Assembly (NCBI GenBank): GCA_964536015.1
Contig: CAZHVS010000012.1
Coordinates: 31,185 to 95,184 of the forward strand
Source: CAZHVS01 sp964536015
Lineage (GTDB): Bacteria; Bacteroidota; Ignavibacteria; Ignavibacteriales; Ignavibacteriaceae
DNA: 64,000 nucleotides
Direction: 5' to 3'
A model generated the notes under the pieces. The model made no database searches, was not told where the DNA came from, and saw only the letters and a program-made list of their open reading frames with translations. Position numbers and translations under genes: made by a program. Every line of letters begins with the position of its first letter. The first letter of the stretch is position 1. Shown in pieces: positions 54,149 through 63,146 of the stretch.

Positions 54149-54164
54149 TGGCACAAGGTTTGGT
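54149..54164 (+). promoter_or_regulatory. Sigma54 promoter of dps
   Basis: TGGCAC, five bases, then TTGGT. Compared with the consensus TGGCAC-N5-TTGCW, the -24 half is perfect and only the -12 C is changed. It points to dps, whose ATG lies 32 bases after it, and is downstream of the operator-like sites. Confidence 0.72.
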
Positions 54165-54195
54165 TTATTAAGTCAAAAAGAAAAGGAAAATAAAA

Positions 54196-54669
54196 ATGAA
54201 AAATATAATTAGTAACGAAAATAAAATTAAGATAGCAGAACTACTTAAACCTGTTTTAGCAGATCAATTCGTTCTTTATACAAAAGCAAGAAATTACCAC
54301 TGGAACATAACCGGTAATATGTTCTTAACCCTGCATACAAAATTTGAAGAACTATACAATGAACTTGCAATTGATATAGACGAAACCGCTGAACGCATAA
54401 GAACTTATGGATTGAATGCGCCGGGGACGATGAGTGAATTCATTAAATTATCTGGATTAAAAGAAGAAGCTGAGGGAAAATATCCAGACCAATTTAATAT
54501 GGCTAACAATATTGCAAACGATTATGAATTCTTAGCAGCAAAACTGAATGAAATAGCTATGAAACTTCAAAAAGAATATAACGACGAAATAACCGCCGGC
54601 AAACTTTATAGTGTTGCTGAAAGATATGAAAAGCACGCCTGGTTATTGAAATCACTTAATATGAATTAA
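54196..54669 (+). CDS. dps: Dps-family ferritin-like DNA protection protein
   Basis: 157 residues. Ferroxidase residues are in NYHWNITGNMFLTLHTKFEELY near 34-54 and IDIDETAERIRTYG near 60. Dps stores iron as it uses peroxide and shields DNA. AAGGAAAA precedes the ATG. The peroxiredoxin gene follows after 42 bases, so both are probably made from the sigma54 promoter. Confidence 0.93.
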   Translation: MKNIISNENKIKIAELLKPVLADQFVLYTKARNYHWNITGNMFLTLHTKFEELYNELAIDIDETAERIRTYGLNAPGTMSEFIKLSGLKEEAEGKYPDQFNMANNIANDYEFLAAKLNEIAMKLQKEYNDEITAGKLYSVAERYEKHAWLLKSLNMN

Positions 54670-54711
54670 CCTCAAATAAAAATTTTATTAACAAAAAAAG
54701 GAAAAACAAAA

Positions 54712-55416
54712 ATGGAAAACACTCAATTATCAATGCCAAGAATTGGCGATCCCGCTCCCGAATTCAAAGCAGTAACAACACAGGGAGAAATCAATTTCCC
54801 CGCAGATTATAAAGGAAGCTGGGTAATATTATTCAGCCACCCCGCGGATTTTACTCCCGTATGTACAAGCGAATTTATGACATTCGCATCGATGGAAGAG
54901 CAATTTGCAAAAGCTAATTGTAAGCTTGTTGGTTTGTCGGTTGATGGTCTTTACAGTCACATCGCATGGCTAAGAACAATTAAAGAAAAGATTGAATACA
55001 AAGGAATGAAAAACGTTGAAGTAAAATTTCCTTTAATTGAAGACATCACAATGGATGTGGCAAAAAAATATGGAATGATTCAACCAGGAGAAAGCAGCAC
55101 AAAAGCAGTTCGAGCTGTATTTGTTATTGATCCTAAAGGAATAATCAGAACAATAATTTATTATCCTTTAAGTCTTGGAAGAAATTTTGACGAATTGTAC
55201 AGAGTATTAATTGCTCTTCAAACAGCAGATGAATTTTCAATTGCAACTCCCGCTGACTGGCGTCCTGGTGATGATGTGATTGTTCCTCCTGCTGGTTCTT
55301 GCGGAACAGCAAAAGACCGAATGGAAGGAAAAGAAGATATGAAATGTTATGATTGGTTCTTCTGTACAAAAGAGCTGAAAAAAGATACTGTGTTAAAAGC
55401 AATACTTAAAAAGTAA
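54712..55416 (+). CDS. Peroxiredoxin, Prx6/archaeal type
   Basis: 234 residues. Peroxidatic Cys in PADFTPVCTSEF (about residue 51), Arg in AVRAVFVIDPKG, and an extended C-terminus with further Cys (GSCGTAKDRMEG... MKCYDWFFCTK) like the archaeal thermostable Prx, where one of these resolves the sulfenic acid. Removes peroxides, possibly peroxynitrite. Ends at a strong terminator. Confidence 0.93.
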   Translation: MENTQLSMPRIGDPAPEFKAVTTQGEINFPADYKGSWVILFSHPADFTPVCTSEFMTFASMEEQFAKANCKLVGLSVDGLYSHIAWLRTIKEKIEYKGMKNVEVKFPLIEDITMDVAKKYGMIQPGESSTKAVRAVFVIDPKGIIRTIIYYPLSLGRNFDELYRVLIALQTADEFSIATPADWRPGDDVIVPPAGSCGTAKDRMEGKEDMKCYDWFFCTKELKKDTVLKAILKK

Positions 55417-55439
55417 CTGAAATAAAATTAAGCAATTTA

Positions 55440-55477
55440 AACCTTCGTTGTTGATTGAAACGACGAAGGTTTTTTTA
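55440..55477 (+). terminator. Rho-independent terminator after peroxiredoxin gene
   Basis: AACCTTCGTTGTT (55440-55452) pairs with AACGACGAAGGTT (55459-55471) with one G-T pair, followed by seven or more T. Confidence 0.9.
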
Positions 55478-55547
55478 TCCGATTACATCCCGTCTCCAAT
55501 ATAAAGTTTGAAGGCATTAAAAAGTTTTTTATTTTTAAATACAGGAA

Positions 55548-56444
55548 ATGACAAGTAAACACTCACATAGCCACAATGCCAATATTTCTGAAAGAAATCT
55601 TTTCTTAACAATGGCTTTGAATTTTTTTATTACAATTGTTGAGATAATCGGTGGAATTGTATCGGGAAGTTTAGCCTTAATTTCAGATGCACTGCATAAC
55701 TTTAGTGATGGAATTGCAATCATTATAACATACATTGCAATGAGGTTAAGCAAAAAGCCAAGAACATTCAAATATACTTTTGGATTGAAGCGAGCCGAAA
55801 TTCTTGCTGCAATAATTAATGCAAGCACACTTATTATTATTAGTTTTTTCTTAATACAGGAAGCAATTAAACGATTCTCCAATCCCGTTACAATTACAGG
55901 CAATCTTATGTTGATTGTTGCAGCTACGGGATTAATTGCAAACATTGCAGGGACGCTATTATTAAAAAAGGATTCAAAAAACAACCTTAATATTCGCGCT
56001 GCTTACTTGCATTTATTAAGCGATGCCGTTTCATCATTGGCTGTTATAATTGGTGCTATATTTATAATTTATTTCAAAGTAGCTTGGATTGACCCAGTGC
56101 TAACAATTTTGATTTCAATTTATATTTTAAGAGAAACTTATGAAATTGTAAAAGAATCAATCGATATTTTGATGATGTCAAATCCCGAAGGAATTAATCT
56201 TGATGAGATTAAATTGTTAACAGAAAAAATTAAGGGAGTAAAAAATATTCATCACATACACATCTGGAAATTAAACGATAACGACATACACTTTGAAGCT
56301 CACATCGAAGTTGACGATATGGCTGTAAGTAAAACAGTTGAAATACAAGAACAAATTGAACACGAGTTACATGAAAGATATGAAATCAATCATACAACTT
56401 TGCAGTTTGAATGCAACAAATGTGAAAACAAAACTATTTTATAA
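55548..56444 (+). CDS. Cation diffusion facilitator metal exporter (CzcD-like)
   Basis: 298 residues with six helices and metal sites SDALHNFSDG (helix 2) and HLLSDAVSS (helix 5), the HxxxD/DxxxD pattern of Zn/Cd/Co CDF proteins. Short His-rich start MTSKHSHSHN. C-terminal domain (about 205-298) with HIHIWKLNDND and a Cys pair CNKCENK. Export of Zn, Co or Cd is inferred. It follows the terminator of the dps unit, so it is likely separately expressed. Confidence 0.92.
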   Translation: MTSKHSHSHNANISERNLFLTMALNFFITIVEIIGGIVSGSLALISDALHNFSDGIAIIITYIAMRLSKKPRTFKYTFGLKRAEILAAIINASTLIIISFFLIQEAIKRFSNPVTITGNLMLIVAATGLIANIAGTLLLKKDSKNNLNIRAAYLHLLSDAVSSLAVIIGAIFIIYFKVAWIDPVLTILISIYILRETYEIVKESIDILMMSNPEGINLDEIKLLTEKIKGVKNIHHIHIWKLNDNDIHFEAHIEVDDMAVSKTVEIQEQIEHELHERYEINHTTLQFECNKCENKTIL

Positions 56445-56514
56445 TACGGTTACCAGACAGAGATTAAAATTATATTTTATAACCCAATCAAGATTTTTTA
56501 ACATCGCTTTACGA

Positions 56515-57684
56515 TTATTTCAATAATATCATTTTTCTTGTTTGAGTAAATCCACCGGCTTTTATTTGATAGTAATATATACCAGAGATGTATTGGTTTG
56601 AAAGCTGTGTAAAATTGAATGTGACAGAATAACTTCCTGCTTTTTTCTCCTCATTTACAAGTGTTACAATTTCATTTCCAATGACATCAAATACTTTAAG
56701 CGAAACCAATCCGGCTCTTAAAACCGCAAAGTTAATTGTAGTAGATGGATTAAATGGATTTGGATAGTTTTGATAAAGTTCAAATGAGTTCTTTGTAATT
56801 ATATTATCATTTACAGAAGTGATTGGAAAAACTTGTGTTATAGTAAAATCAACCCAGAACAATCCATAACAATTAGGGATATTTGAAATAAGTGCATTTC
56901 CAATTGTTGCCGGAGGATCATTTAATTTTTTCCACCAGGTTGTATCTGCTTTATATCCGTACTGAAAAGCAACTTTATTTGGAGAAAATTTTTGTCCCCA
57001 TGACTTAAACTCATTAACCATTGCATTAAACGGATTTGAAGAAAAATTGAAATCCTGACTGTCATCAACAAACAATATTTGTCCCCTGTAATTTGGCGGC
57101 ATCCAGCTTTGTCCATAGTGTTTTAAAAATAAAGTATAGCTTGTGTCAATTGATTTTACTTTCTGTTCCCATCTCTGAGCTTCCTCATTTGTAACATTTT
57201 TGCCACCAGAATATAAATTAGCAAGATACCACTCTACATCAACGCCTAAGCCTTTTACACACGGATGATGTTTATATCGGTTTAATACAAGATGAATTAA
57301 TGTATCGATACTTGCAGCACCCGGTTCAACTTGCAGCCAAACTTTAAAACCTTCCTGGTCAAATTTTGTCAAGTAAGCCTCATTTTGATCTATACTTATA
57401 AAATTAATATATGGATAACTTCCTCCCGGATTAGGAAAATTGAGCTGGGTTACTCCGTTTGAAATGTAAAGACTAACAATCCAGATAGATGCTGGATTAG
57501 CAGAAGGAAATTTTCCAGCCATTAATCTTCCCGTAGAAACCCAATAATCGGCTGATGGAAATTGACTGTTTGGATAACTGTTAAGAATTCTTGATGCACG
57601 AAACCCTGCAACCCGCAGAGAATCTGCTTTTGTGGAAAAAACGATAAAGGTCAACAAAAAAAATGAGTAAAATAATTTTTTCAT
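56515..57684 (-). CDS. Type IX-secreted protein, TIM-barrel-like
   Basis: 389 residues: signal peptide (1-20), a domain of about 270 residues without a named family that has the look of a TIM barrel (WIVSLYISNG, GFKVWLQVEPGA, GLGVDVEWYLANLY near 150, FLKHYGQ), and a type IX sorting domain (about 312-389; NYPNPFNPSTTINF, GIYYYQIKAGGFTQTRKMILLK). GLGVDVEW may hold catalytic acid residues. Lies directly downstream of the GH3 gene on the same strand, so a sugar-degrading pair is inferred. Confidence 0.78.
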   Translation of the reverse strand: MKKLFYSFFLLTFIVFSTKADSLRVAGFRASRILNSYPNSQFPSADYWVSTGRLMAGKFPSANPASIWIVSLYISNGVTQLNFPNPGGSYPYINFISIDQNEAYLTKFDQEGFKVWLQVEPGAASIDTLIHLVLNRYKHHPCVKGLGVDVEWYLANLYSGGKNVTNEEAQRWEQKVKSIDTSYTLFLKHYGQSWMPPNYRGQILFVDDSQDFNFSSNPFNAMVNEFKSWGQKFSPNKVAFQYGYKADTTWWKKLNDPPATIGNALISNIPNCYGLFWVDFTITQVFPITSVNDNIITKNSFELYQNYPNPFNPSTTINFAVLRAGLVSLKVFDVIGNEIVTLVNEEKKAGSYSVTFNFTQLSNQYISGIYYYQIKAGGFTQTRKMILLK

Positions 57685-57694
57685 AATTCATTTT

Positions 57695-59065
57695 TTATTT
57701 CAAGTAATTTAGTTTTTTAACTGAAATAAAATCTCCAGCTATTAACTGGTAGAAATAAATACCACTGGAAAGTTTAGAAGCGTTAAAATCAACTTTATAA
57801 ATGCCTGGTTGTTTTTCCTCATCAATTAATATTGCAACTTCTTTTCCGAGAACATCATAAACTTTTAGTTTTACTAAACCAGCGCTGGCAATCTTATATT
57901 TTATAGTAGTTGATGGGTTAAATGGATTGGGATAATTTTGATAAAGTTCAAATCCTGATGGAGAATTAAAATCAGCATATTCATTTATGGAATTAATTAA
58001 TCCATATTTTGTTTTCATCTGTATAATTCTGTTATACGATTCATCTATTCTGCTTAAAGGAATTTTTCCCTGTTGAATTTTTTGTTCAATTATATCAATA
58101 ACCTGTTTGGTTAATGAGGTTCCATTTCGCAAGACAGAAGTATATAGAAGTATATCATTACCTGCATTAACTGCAAATTCAACCGCATCTTCAAAAGAAT
58201 AATTTTGTGTAATTGCAGACATAGACATTGCGTCTGTAACCGTAACTCCAGTAAAACCAAGTTGTGTTCTTAATAAATTTGATGTAACATTGCTTGAAAG
58301 CGAAGCAGGATAAACTGAATCGAGATGTGCATTGTATAAATGACCCGACATTACCATATCTGAAAAACCATTAGCAAATAAAAGCTGGTAAGGAATAAGC
58401 TCAGAATCAGCCCATGTATTGGTTATATCTGTAAAACCAAGATGGGAATCCTGCAATGCGCTTCCATGTCCGGGATAATGCTTTAAGCAGGTTACAATGT
58501 TTTTTTTATTGAATTCATTGATGAACCATTTTGCATGCAAAAAAACTGTATCGGGACGACGAGAGAAACTTCTTTCTAATTTACCTATTGCCGGACTTTG
58601 AGGATAAACATTTACATCAACTACAGGTGCAAGGTCAACATTAAAGCCGCTTTGTTTTAACCAGCCCGCCATTGTTCCCGCAAGTCTTCTTGTAGAATCT
58701 TCTTTATTAAAAATTACTCCAAGTGTGTAAGCAGTATAAGAAGTGTCGAAACCATTAGACTTATTTAACCTTGCAACTTTTCCACCTTCCTGGTCAACCG
58801 CAATGAATGGCGGAACAGCTGCAAACATTTTTATGGTATCATTAAGAAGTTTTACCTGTGTTGGATTACTAATATTAGCAGCAAATAAAATTACTCCACC
58901 AAGATTTCTTTGTTGAAGATCAACTTTTATTGTATCGTGAAGTCTTGTTCCTGTAAAACTTGTCCATATCATCTGCCCGATTTTTTGTCTTAATGTTTGT
59001 GAATATGAATAGGTTGAAAATAAGTTTAATATAATTAGTAAGAATAAAAAGTATAATCGTCTCAT
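57695..59065 (-). CDS. Type IX-secreted glycoside hydrolase family 3 (beta-N-acetylhexosaminidase-like)
   Basis: 456 residues: signal peptide, GH3 domain (about 25-365), sorting domain with NYPNPFNPSTTIKYKI. Active-site signs: AVDQEGGKVARL, KHYPGHGSALQDSH with the NagZ-type His/Asp pair, and nucleophile Asp in VTVTDAMSMSA. Unlike the usual cytosolic NagZ it has a signal peptide and sorting domain, so it should act on the cell surface or outside, possibly on peptidoglycan or chitin fragments. The TIM-barrel-like protein gene follows after 10 bases. Confidence 0.92.
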   Translation of the reverse strand: MRRLYFLFLLIILNLFSTYSYSQTLRQKIGQMIWTSFTGTRLHDTIKVDLQQRNLGGVILFAANISNPTQVKLLNDTIKMFAAVPPFIAVDQEGGKVARLNKSNGFDTSYTAYTLGVIFNKEDSTRRLAGTMAGWLKQSGFNVDLAPVVDVNVYPQSPAIGKLERSFSRRPDTVFLHAKWFINEFNKKNIVTCLKHYPGHGSALQDSHLGFTDITNTWADSELIPYQLLFANGFSDMVMSGHLYNAHLDSVYPASLSSNVTSNLLRTQLGFTGVTVTDAMSMSAITQNYSFEDAVEFAVNAGNDILLYTSVLRNGTSLTKQVIDIIEQKIQQGKIPLSRIDESYNRIIQMKTKYGLINSINEYADFNSPSGFELYQNYPNPFNPSTTIKYKIASAGLVKLKVYDVLGKEVAILIDEEKQPGIYKVDFNASKLSSGIYFYQLIAGDFISVKKLNYLK

Positions 59066-59195
59066 AGTTATTAGAATTTTATAAATTGATTTGTAAACTT
59101 CTTAAATAAAAATCAGAATAAAAAGCAGAAGAAATCAAGAAGAGATTATTTGTTCAAGAAAAATATGAATAAAAAAAACATTTAAGTTTTTTAGT

Positions 59196-60503
59196 TCATT
59201 CATACCTTACATCTATTGTCTCTTTATTTAATCTTTTTTTCAACCAGTTGTTAATTTTTATTCGCTCAGCATCAGATAAATTTATTTTACCCAGATAAAA
59301 AGTGACGAAACTATTTTTAACTGATGAAGTATCATAAAACAGACTTGCCTCTGAGTAACTACAAGCCTGAATCTGCGGATAAATAGCTTTTATCTCTTTC
59401 AATAAAATTTTCCCCAGCAAATCTCTTTTGTTAAAGCTGTCCAGTTGGGTTTCCTTATCTTTTAATTTGAAAATAAGTCTGTTTATTTCTTCTTTCAACT
59501 TTAGTACTTCTATATTTCTTTCTTCAATAGTATTGAAAGCCAATCCCTGTTTTATTAAAACCTTTGCATCCCATAACTTAAAGTTTTCACTTTTTTTTAT
59601 AATTTCTTCTTTTTGTATATCCGTTAATTGATTACCACCATATACTAACAAAATAATTTTATTTTTAGGATCAATATCGCTTTTAAGAAGATAATTGCCT
59701 TCATAAAAACTAACGTTAATAATGTAACGATTTGCTTTTTCGTTAAACTTTTCCTGTTCAATCAAGTTGTAACCCAAATATATGCTGGGCAGAATTATTA
59801 CAGATATAACTACTGAAATCCATCTATTAACAATTTTTTTTTGTGCTGCTTCAACAACTGTTCTAATTGGGAACTTCAGAATCTTTGAAATCAAAACGGA
59901 AGCAAGAGCAATGAACACTGTATTGATTGTAAAAAGATAAAATGCACCAAAGAAAAAGTTATACTGAAATGTTGCCAAACCATAACCAGCTGTGCATAAA
60001 GGCGGCATTAATGCAGTTGCAATTGCAACGCCAGGAATAACATTCCCTTTTTGTTTACTACTAATAGCAACAGTACCGGCAAGTCCACCAAATAAAGCAA
60101 TCAATACATCATAAATGGTTGGAGTAGTTCGGGCAAGTAATTCCGAATGAGCGGTTGAAACAGGACTTAAAGAAAAGTAAGTTGTAGATGCTATTAAACT
60201 GGCAATAACAGCAAAACTAAAATTCTTAAACGATTTTCTGAAAAGTTCAAAATCATAGGTCGCAATACTATAACCCATTCCATTGATTGGTCCCATTAGC
60301 GGCGAAATAAGCATCGCTCCAATTATTACAGCAGTTGAATTCATATTCAAGCCAACCGATGCAACTACAATTGCAAAAACTAATATCCATAGGTTGGTTC
60401 CTTTAAATACTATTCCTTTCAAAATTTCTTCGTGTATTAAATCCGGGTTTTCTTTCTCCGAGTCAAGATTGAAAAAATGAGCTACTTTTTTAAAGATAAA
60501 CAT
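59196..60503 (-). CDS. DUF389 membrane protein
   Basis: 435 residues. The membrane domain (about 30-255) has GLNMNSTAVIIGAMLISPLMGPINGMGYS, the central motif of DUF389 (TIGR00341-type) proteins. The soluble C-terminal part (about 260-435) is specific to this protein and partly coiled coil (IEVLKLKEEINRLIFKLKDKE). Function unknown in bacteria. Start ATG at 60503. Confidence 0.88.
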   Translation of the reverse strand: MFIFKKVAHFFNLDSEKENPDLIHEEILKGIVFKGTNLWILVFAIVVASVGLNMNSTAVIIGAMLISPLMGPINGMGYSIATYDFELFRKSFKNFSFAVIASLIASTTYFSLSPVSTAHSELLARTTPTIYDVLIALFGGLAGTVAISSKQKGNVIPGVAIATALMPPLCTAGYGLATFQYNFFFGAFYLFTINTVFIALASVLISKILKFPIRTVVEAAQKKIVNRWISVVISVIILPSIYLGYNLIEQEKFNEKANRYIINVSFYEGNYLLKSDIDPKNKIILLVYGGNQLTDIQKEEIIKKSENFKLWDAKVLIKQGLAFNTIEERNIEVLKLKEEINRLIFKLKDKETQLDSFNKRDLLGKILLKEIKAIYPQIQACSYSEASLFYDTSSVKNSFVTFYLGKINLSDAERIKINNWLKKRLNKETIDVRYE

Positions 60504-60620
60504 TCTTACATCCTTATCTATTTTGAAGTTATATCACTTGCTTAGAATTTTTTTGAGCTTGATATTATAAATCTATTTATTTTAATACATATCTCAATGC
60601 ACAAAGAATTAAGAATAAAT

Positions 60621-61091
60621 TCATTCAAAGGCTTTCCCAAATTTCTTTTCAACTGCATAAGTTCTGAAATCAAATATCTTTTTAAGCTGCCTTTTTATGA
60701 AAAGAAAATTTGCAATGCTTCCCAGAAATCCAAATGGCGGTTGATATGAAACTATGTCAGTCATCTTTATTCCGCCTCTTACAGCTTCTATCTTATGTTG
60801 ATGATGCCACATTTTGTATGGTCCTATTCTTTGTTCATCAACAAAATATTTTTTTTCTTCCACATGAGTAATTTCTGTAACCCACGTCATTCTTAACGCC
60901 GGCAGAGGACTTACTTTATAACTAATTATCATCCCCTCATACATTTTTTCAGGTAGATTTTTACTTGTTATCTCAAAGTTCATATAAAGTGGAGTAATCT
61001 CTTTAAGATTTTTTGGTGATGAAATAAACTCCCACACTTCATCAATAGTTGAAGGAATTATTTGCTCGCTTATTAACTGATAAAATGCCAT
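60621..61091 (-). CDS. SRPBCC-fold protein
   Basis: 156 residues of the START/SRPBCC superfamily (polyketide cyclase-like): start SEQIIPSTIDEVWEFISSP, then ITPLYMNFEI, strand WVTEITHVEEKKYFVDEQRIGPYKMWHHQH and closing FRTYAVEKKFG. Probably binds a hydrophobic ligand; no catalytic residues are known. Ends 5 bases before the next gene downstream on the same strand. Confidence 0.85.
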   Translation of the reverse strand: MAFYQLISEQIIPSTIDEVWEFISSPKNLKEITPLYMNFEITSKNLPEKMYEGMIISYKVSPLPALRMTWVTEITHVEEKKYFVDEQRIGPYKMWHHQHKIEAVRGGIKMTDIVSYQPPFGFLGSIANFLFIKRQLKKIFDFRTYAVEKKFGKAFE

Positions 61092-61096
61092 TTACT

Positions 61097-62158
61097 TTAT
61101 CGTAATAATATCATCTTCTTAGTTTCAGAAAAATTACCGCAAGTTATTTTATAAAAATAAATTCCATTAAAATATTTGCTTGCATTAAATTCAATATAGT
61201 GGCTTCCGGCTTGCATATATTCATTTAATAATGTAGCCACTTCTTTTCCAAGCACGTCGAACAACTTAATCTCGACCTTATTATCAGAAGGAATTGAAAA
61301 CTCAATTTTTGTTGAAGGATTAAAAGGGTTTGGATAATTTTGCTTTACAGAAAATTCTTTTGGTGCATTAATATTTACTTCAATCTCTTTTGAATACTCA
61401 TATTTACCATCAACATCAATTTGTTTTAAACGATACTTAAACTCTTTTCCATCGGTTGGTTTATCTATAAAAGAATAAGTTTTAGGAGAGTTGCTGTTTC
61501 CGGCTCCTTTTACGAATCCAATTTTTTCAAAGACGTTCAAACCAGCACCTAACAAAGTTGTAGCACGTTCAATCTCGAAGCCAACATTATTTACCTCGGT
61601 GGCGGTTTGCCAGTTCAGATTAATGTTATCACCAACAACCACTGCAGAAAAAGTTGTTAATTCAACAGGCAATGAAGCGTTCATAACAATATTATCTACA
61701 CCAAGACAAATATTTCCACCGGCATTATTTGTAACTACAATAGAAGTTATTCCTATAAAGTTTAGAGTTACAACAGACCCAATATATCCATTAATAACCT
61801 GATGTTTACTTGCGCCTGTGTTGGGTGTAAAAAGTAAATCGTAATCGGTTAGCCCAAAAAAATCTGCAACCAATAAAGAAGCTATATTAACAGGTTGACT
61901 AAATATTAAGCTAAGAGATGGCTTCGATTGTCCATTCATTGTTGCAACATTGCCGTCAAAAGGGGGGTAAGCCGACCAATCCTGTAAAGTCATAGATGGA
62001 AATGGAGTAACAGAGTGATCGCTATAAGTACTTAACGTAACACCCGATACCGTTTGCGTTATAGTCTCACCATTTTCTGTAGCAGTAGTAAAATTAAACG
62101 TCCCGGTTTGTGCAAAAACAGAAACACTTATTAAACAAAAAAATAATAAACTTTTCAT
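61097..62158 (-). CDS. Type IX-secreted protein, unknown domain
   Basis: 353 residues: signal peptide MKSLLFFCLISVSVFAQ, a jelly-roll-like domain (about 20-170; TIENGET-like start, GGNICLGVDNIVM end, typical of PEP-CTERM-like secreted lectin domains), an FN3-like part (about 175-260; LNWQTATEVNNVGFEIERA) and the sorting domain (NYPNPFNPSTKIEF ... KKMILLR). The start at 62158 is chosen because AAAGG lies 7 bases upstream; a longer reading adds 21 residues before the signal peptide. A truncated duplicate of its N-terminal part lies at 62883-63146. Confidence 0.85.
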   Translation of the reverse strand: MKSLLFFCLISVSVFAQTGTFNFTTATENGETITQTVSGVTLSTYSDHSVTPFPSMTLQDWSAYPPFDGNVATMNGQSKPSLSLIFSQPVNIASLLVADFFGLTDYDLLFTPNTGASKHQVINGYIGSVVTLNFIGITSIVVTNNAGGNICLGVDNIVMNASLPVELTTFSAVVVGDNINLNWQTATEVNNVGFEIERATTLLGAGLNVFEKIGFVKGAGNSNSPKTYSFIDKPTDGKEFKYRLKQIDVDGKYEYSKEIEVNINAPKEFSVKQNYPNPFNPSTKIEFSIPSDNKVEIKLFDVLGKEVATLLNEYMQAGSHYIEFNASKYFNGIYFYKITCGNFSETKKMILLR

Positions 62159-62275
62159 AAACATACCTTTTATTAAAATGTTTAAGGAAATATAACCATA
62201 TGTTAATTCAAATAACAACACAAAAAAAATAAATTCTAAAAATTGCGAAATAAAACGAAGGTCTATAAAATAATG

Positions 62276-62635
62276 TCATCGATTTTCAATTTCCTCAATT
62301 TTTGTAATCAGTTTTGGTAAGTTCCATTCAAGTTTTTCAGAATCTTTTATGAAAACTACAGGAACGGTTTTTCCGCCCACATCACATTTGTCAACTAATA
62401 GTACTTTATTTAGAATATATTCTGTATTATCTAAATAATGGTAATATTTTATTTTAATAATATTTGTTAAAACCAACCTTTCGTTATCTTTTATTTCGTC
62501 TTTTGGATAATTATCAGACCAAGCATTGTATAATGATATTAAATTTTGAATATATTTATCAGTAATGGTTATATATTTAGTTTCATTAGCATTCAGTTTC
62601 TTTTTGACGTTTTTAACAGCCCACTGAGGCAACAC
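62276..62635 (-). CDS. Hypothetical protein, GTG start, possible N-terminal frameshift
   Basis: 119 residues. I recognise no family. Charged helical N-terminal part, then strands with KVLLVDKCDVGGKTVPVVFIKD and a helical C-terminus. The frame opens with GTG, but just upstream in another frame an ATG at 62656 reads MELKIK and would join this frame if one A were removed from AAAA at 62636-62639; so the real N-terminus may be frameshifted. It is in a decaying region. Confidence 0.45.
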   Translation of the reverse strand: MLPQWAVKNVKKKLNANETKYITITDKYIQNLISLYNAWSDNYPKDEIKDNERLVLTNIIKIKYYHYLDNTEYILNKVLLVDKCDVGGKTVPVVFIKDSEKLEWNLPKLITKIEEIENR

Positions 62636-62666
62636 TTTTAATCTTAAGTTCCATTTTCATTATTCA

Positions 62667-62834
62667 ATCGGTAACCGCACCGGGTAGAGGTTTTACACCT
62701 TATAGTTGATGGTTTCCATCCTGTGGTTGACAGCTCTCGTCGTACGGTTATACATTTTCGCCATCTGGCAGAACATCTTCGCAGTCTGGCTGAACATTTT
62801 CGTCGTCTGGCTAAACATCTTCGACGGGTAAATG
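62667..62834. repeat. Degenerate 21-bp tandem repeat, about eight units
   Basis: Units in register at 62667, 62688, 62709, 62730, 62751, 62772, 62793 and 62814. The last three or four are close (AACATTTTCGTCGTCTGGCT type), the earlier ones drift. A 21-bp period keeps frame, giving seven-residue repeats: one plus-strand frame reads HLRSLAEHFRRLAKHLRR (heptads), one minus-strand frame reads KMFSQT repeats. It is likely the remnant of a heptad coiled-coil gene; no intact frame extends beyond it. GC content is higher than around it. Confidence 0.7.
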
Positions 62835-62882
62835 TCATAACTTAAGTAATTTTGTCAGCTACTCTGCGAGGAATTTTCTCTA

Positions 62883-63146
62883 CCAATAAAGAAGATGAAT
62901 AACAGGTTGACTAAATATTAATCTAAGAGATGATTTTGATTGTCCATTCATGGTTGCAACATTGCCGTCAAAAAGGGGGGTAAGCCGACCAATCCTATAA
63001 AGTCACAGATGGAAATGGAGCAACAGAGTGATTGTTATAAGCGCTTAATGTAACACCCGATACTGTTTGCGTTATAGTCTCACCATTTCCTGTAGCAGTA
63101 GTAAAATTAAATGTTCCGGTTTGTGCAAAAACAGCAACATTTATTA
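62883..63146 (-). pseudogene. Truncated duplicate of the 61097-62158 gene
   Basis: About 260 bases match bases 61870-62144 closely (for example the blocks around the six-G run and the GGAGGTAAGCC segment). The copy carries a CAG to TAG change in SMTLQDWS, a one-base insertion at the G-run, and no start, signal peptide or C-terminal half. The frame is entered from a neighbouring toxin remnant. It is a dead partial copy. Confidence 0.85.

Noticed and set aside
62667..62834. CRISPR array
   Set aside because: Units are adjacent with no spacers and differ in sequence; no cas genes are present.
62644..62838. Arg/Cys-rich 64-residue frame on the minus strand
   Set aside because: It is a reading of the 21-bp tandem repeat, with composition set by the repeat and no independent support.
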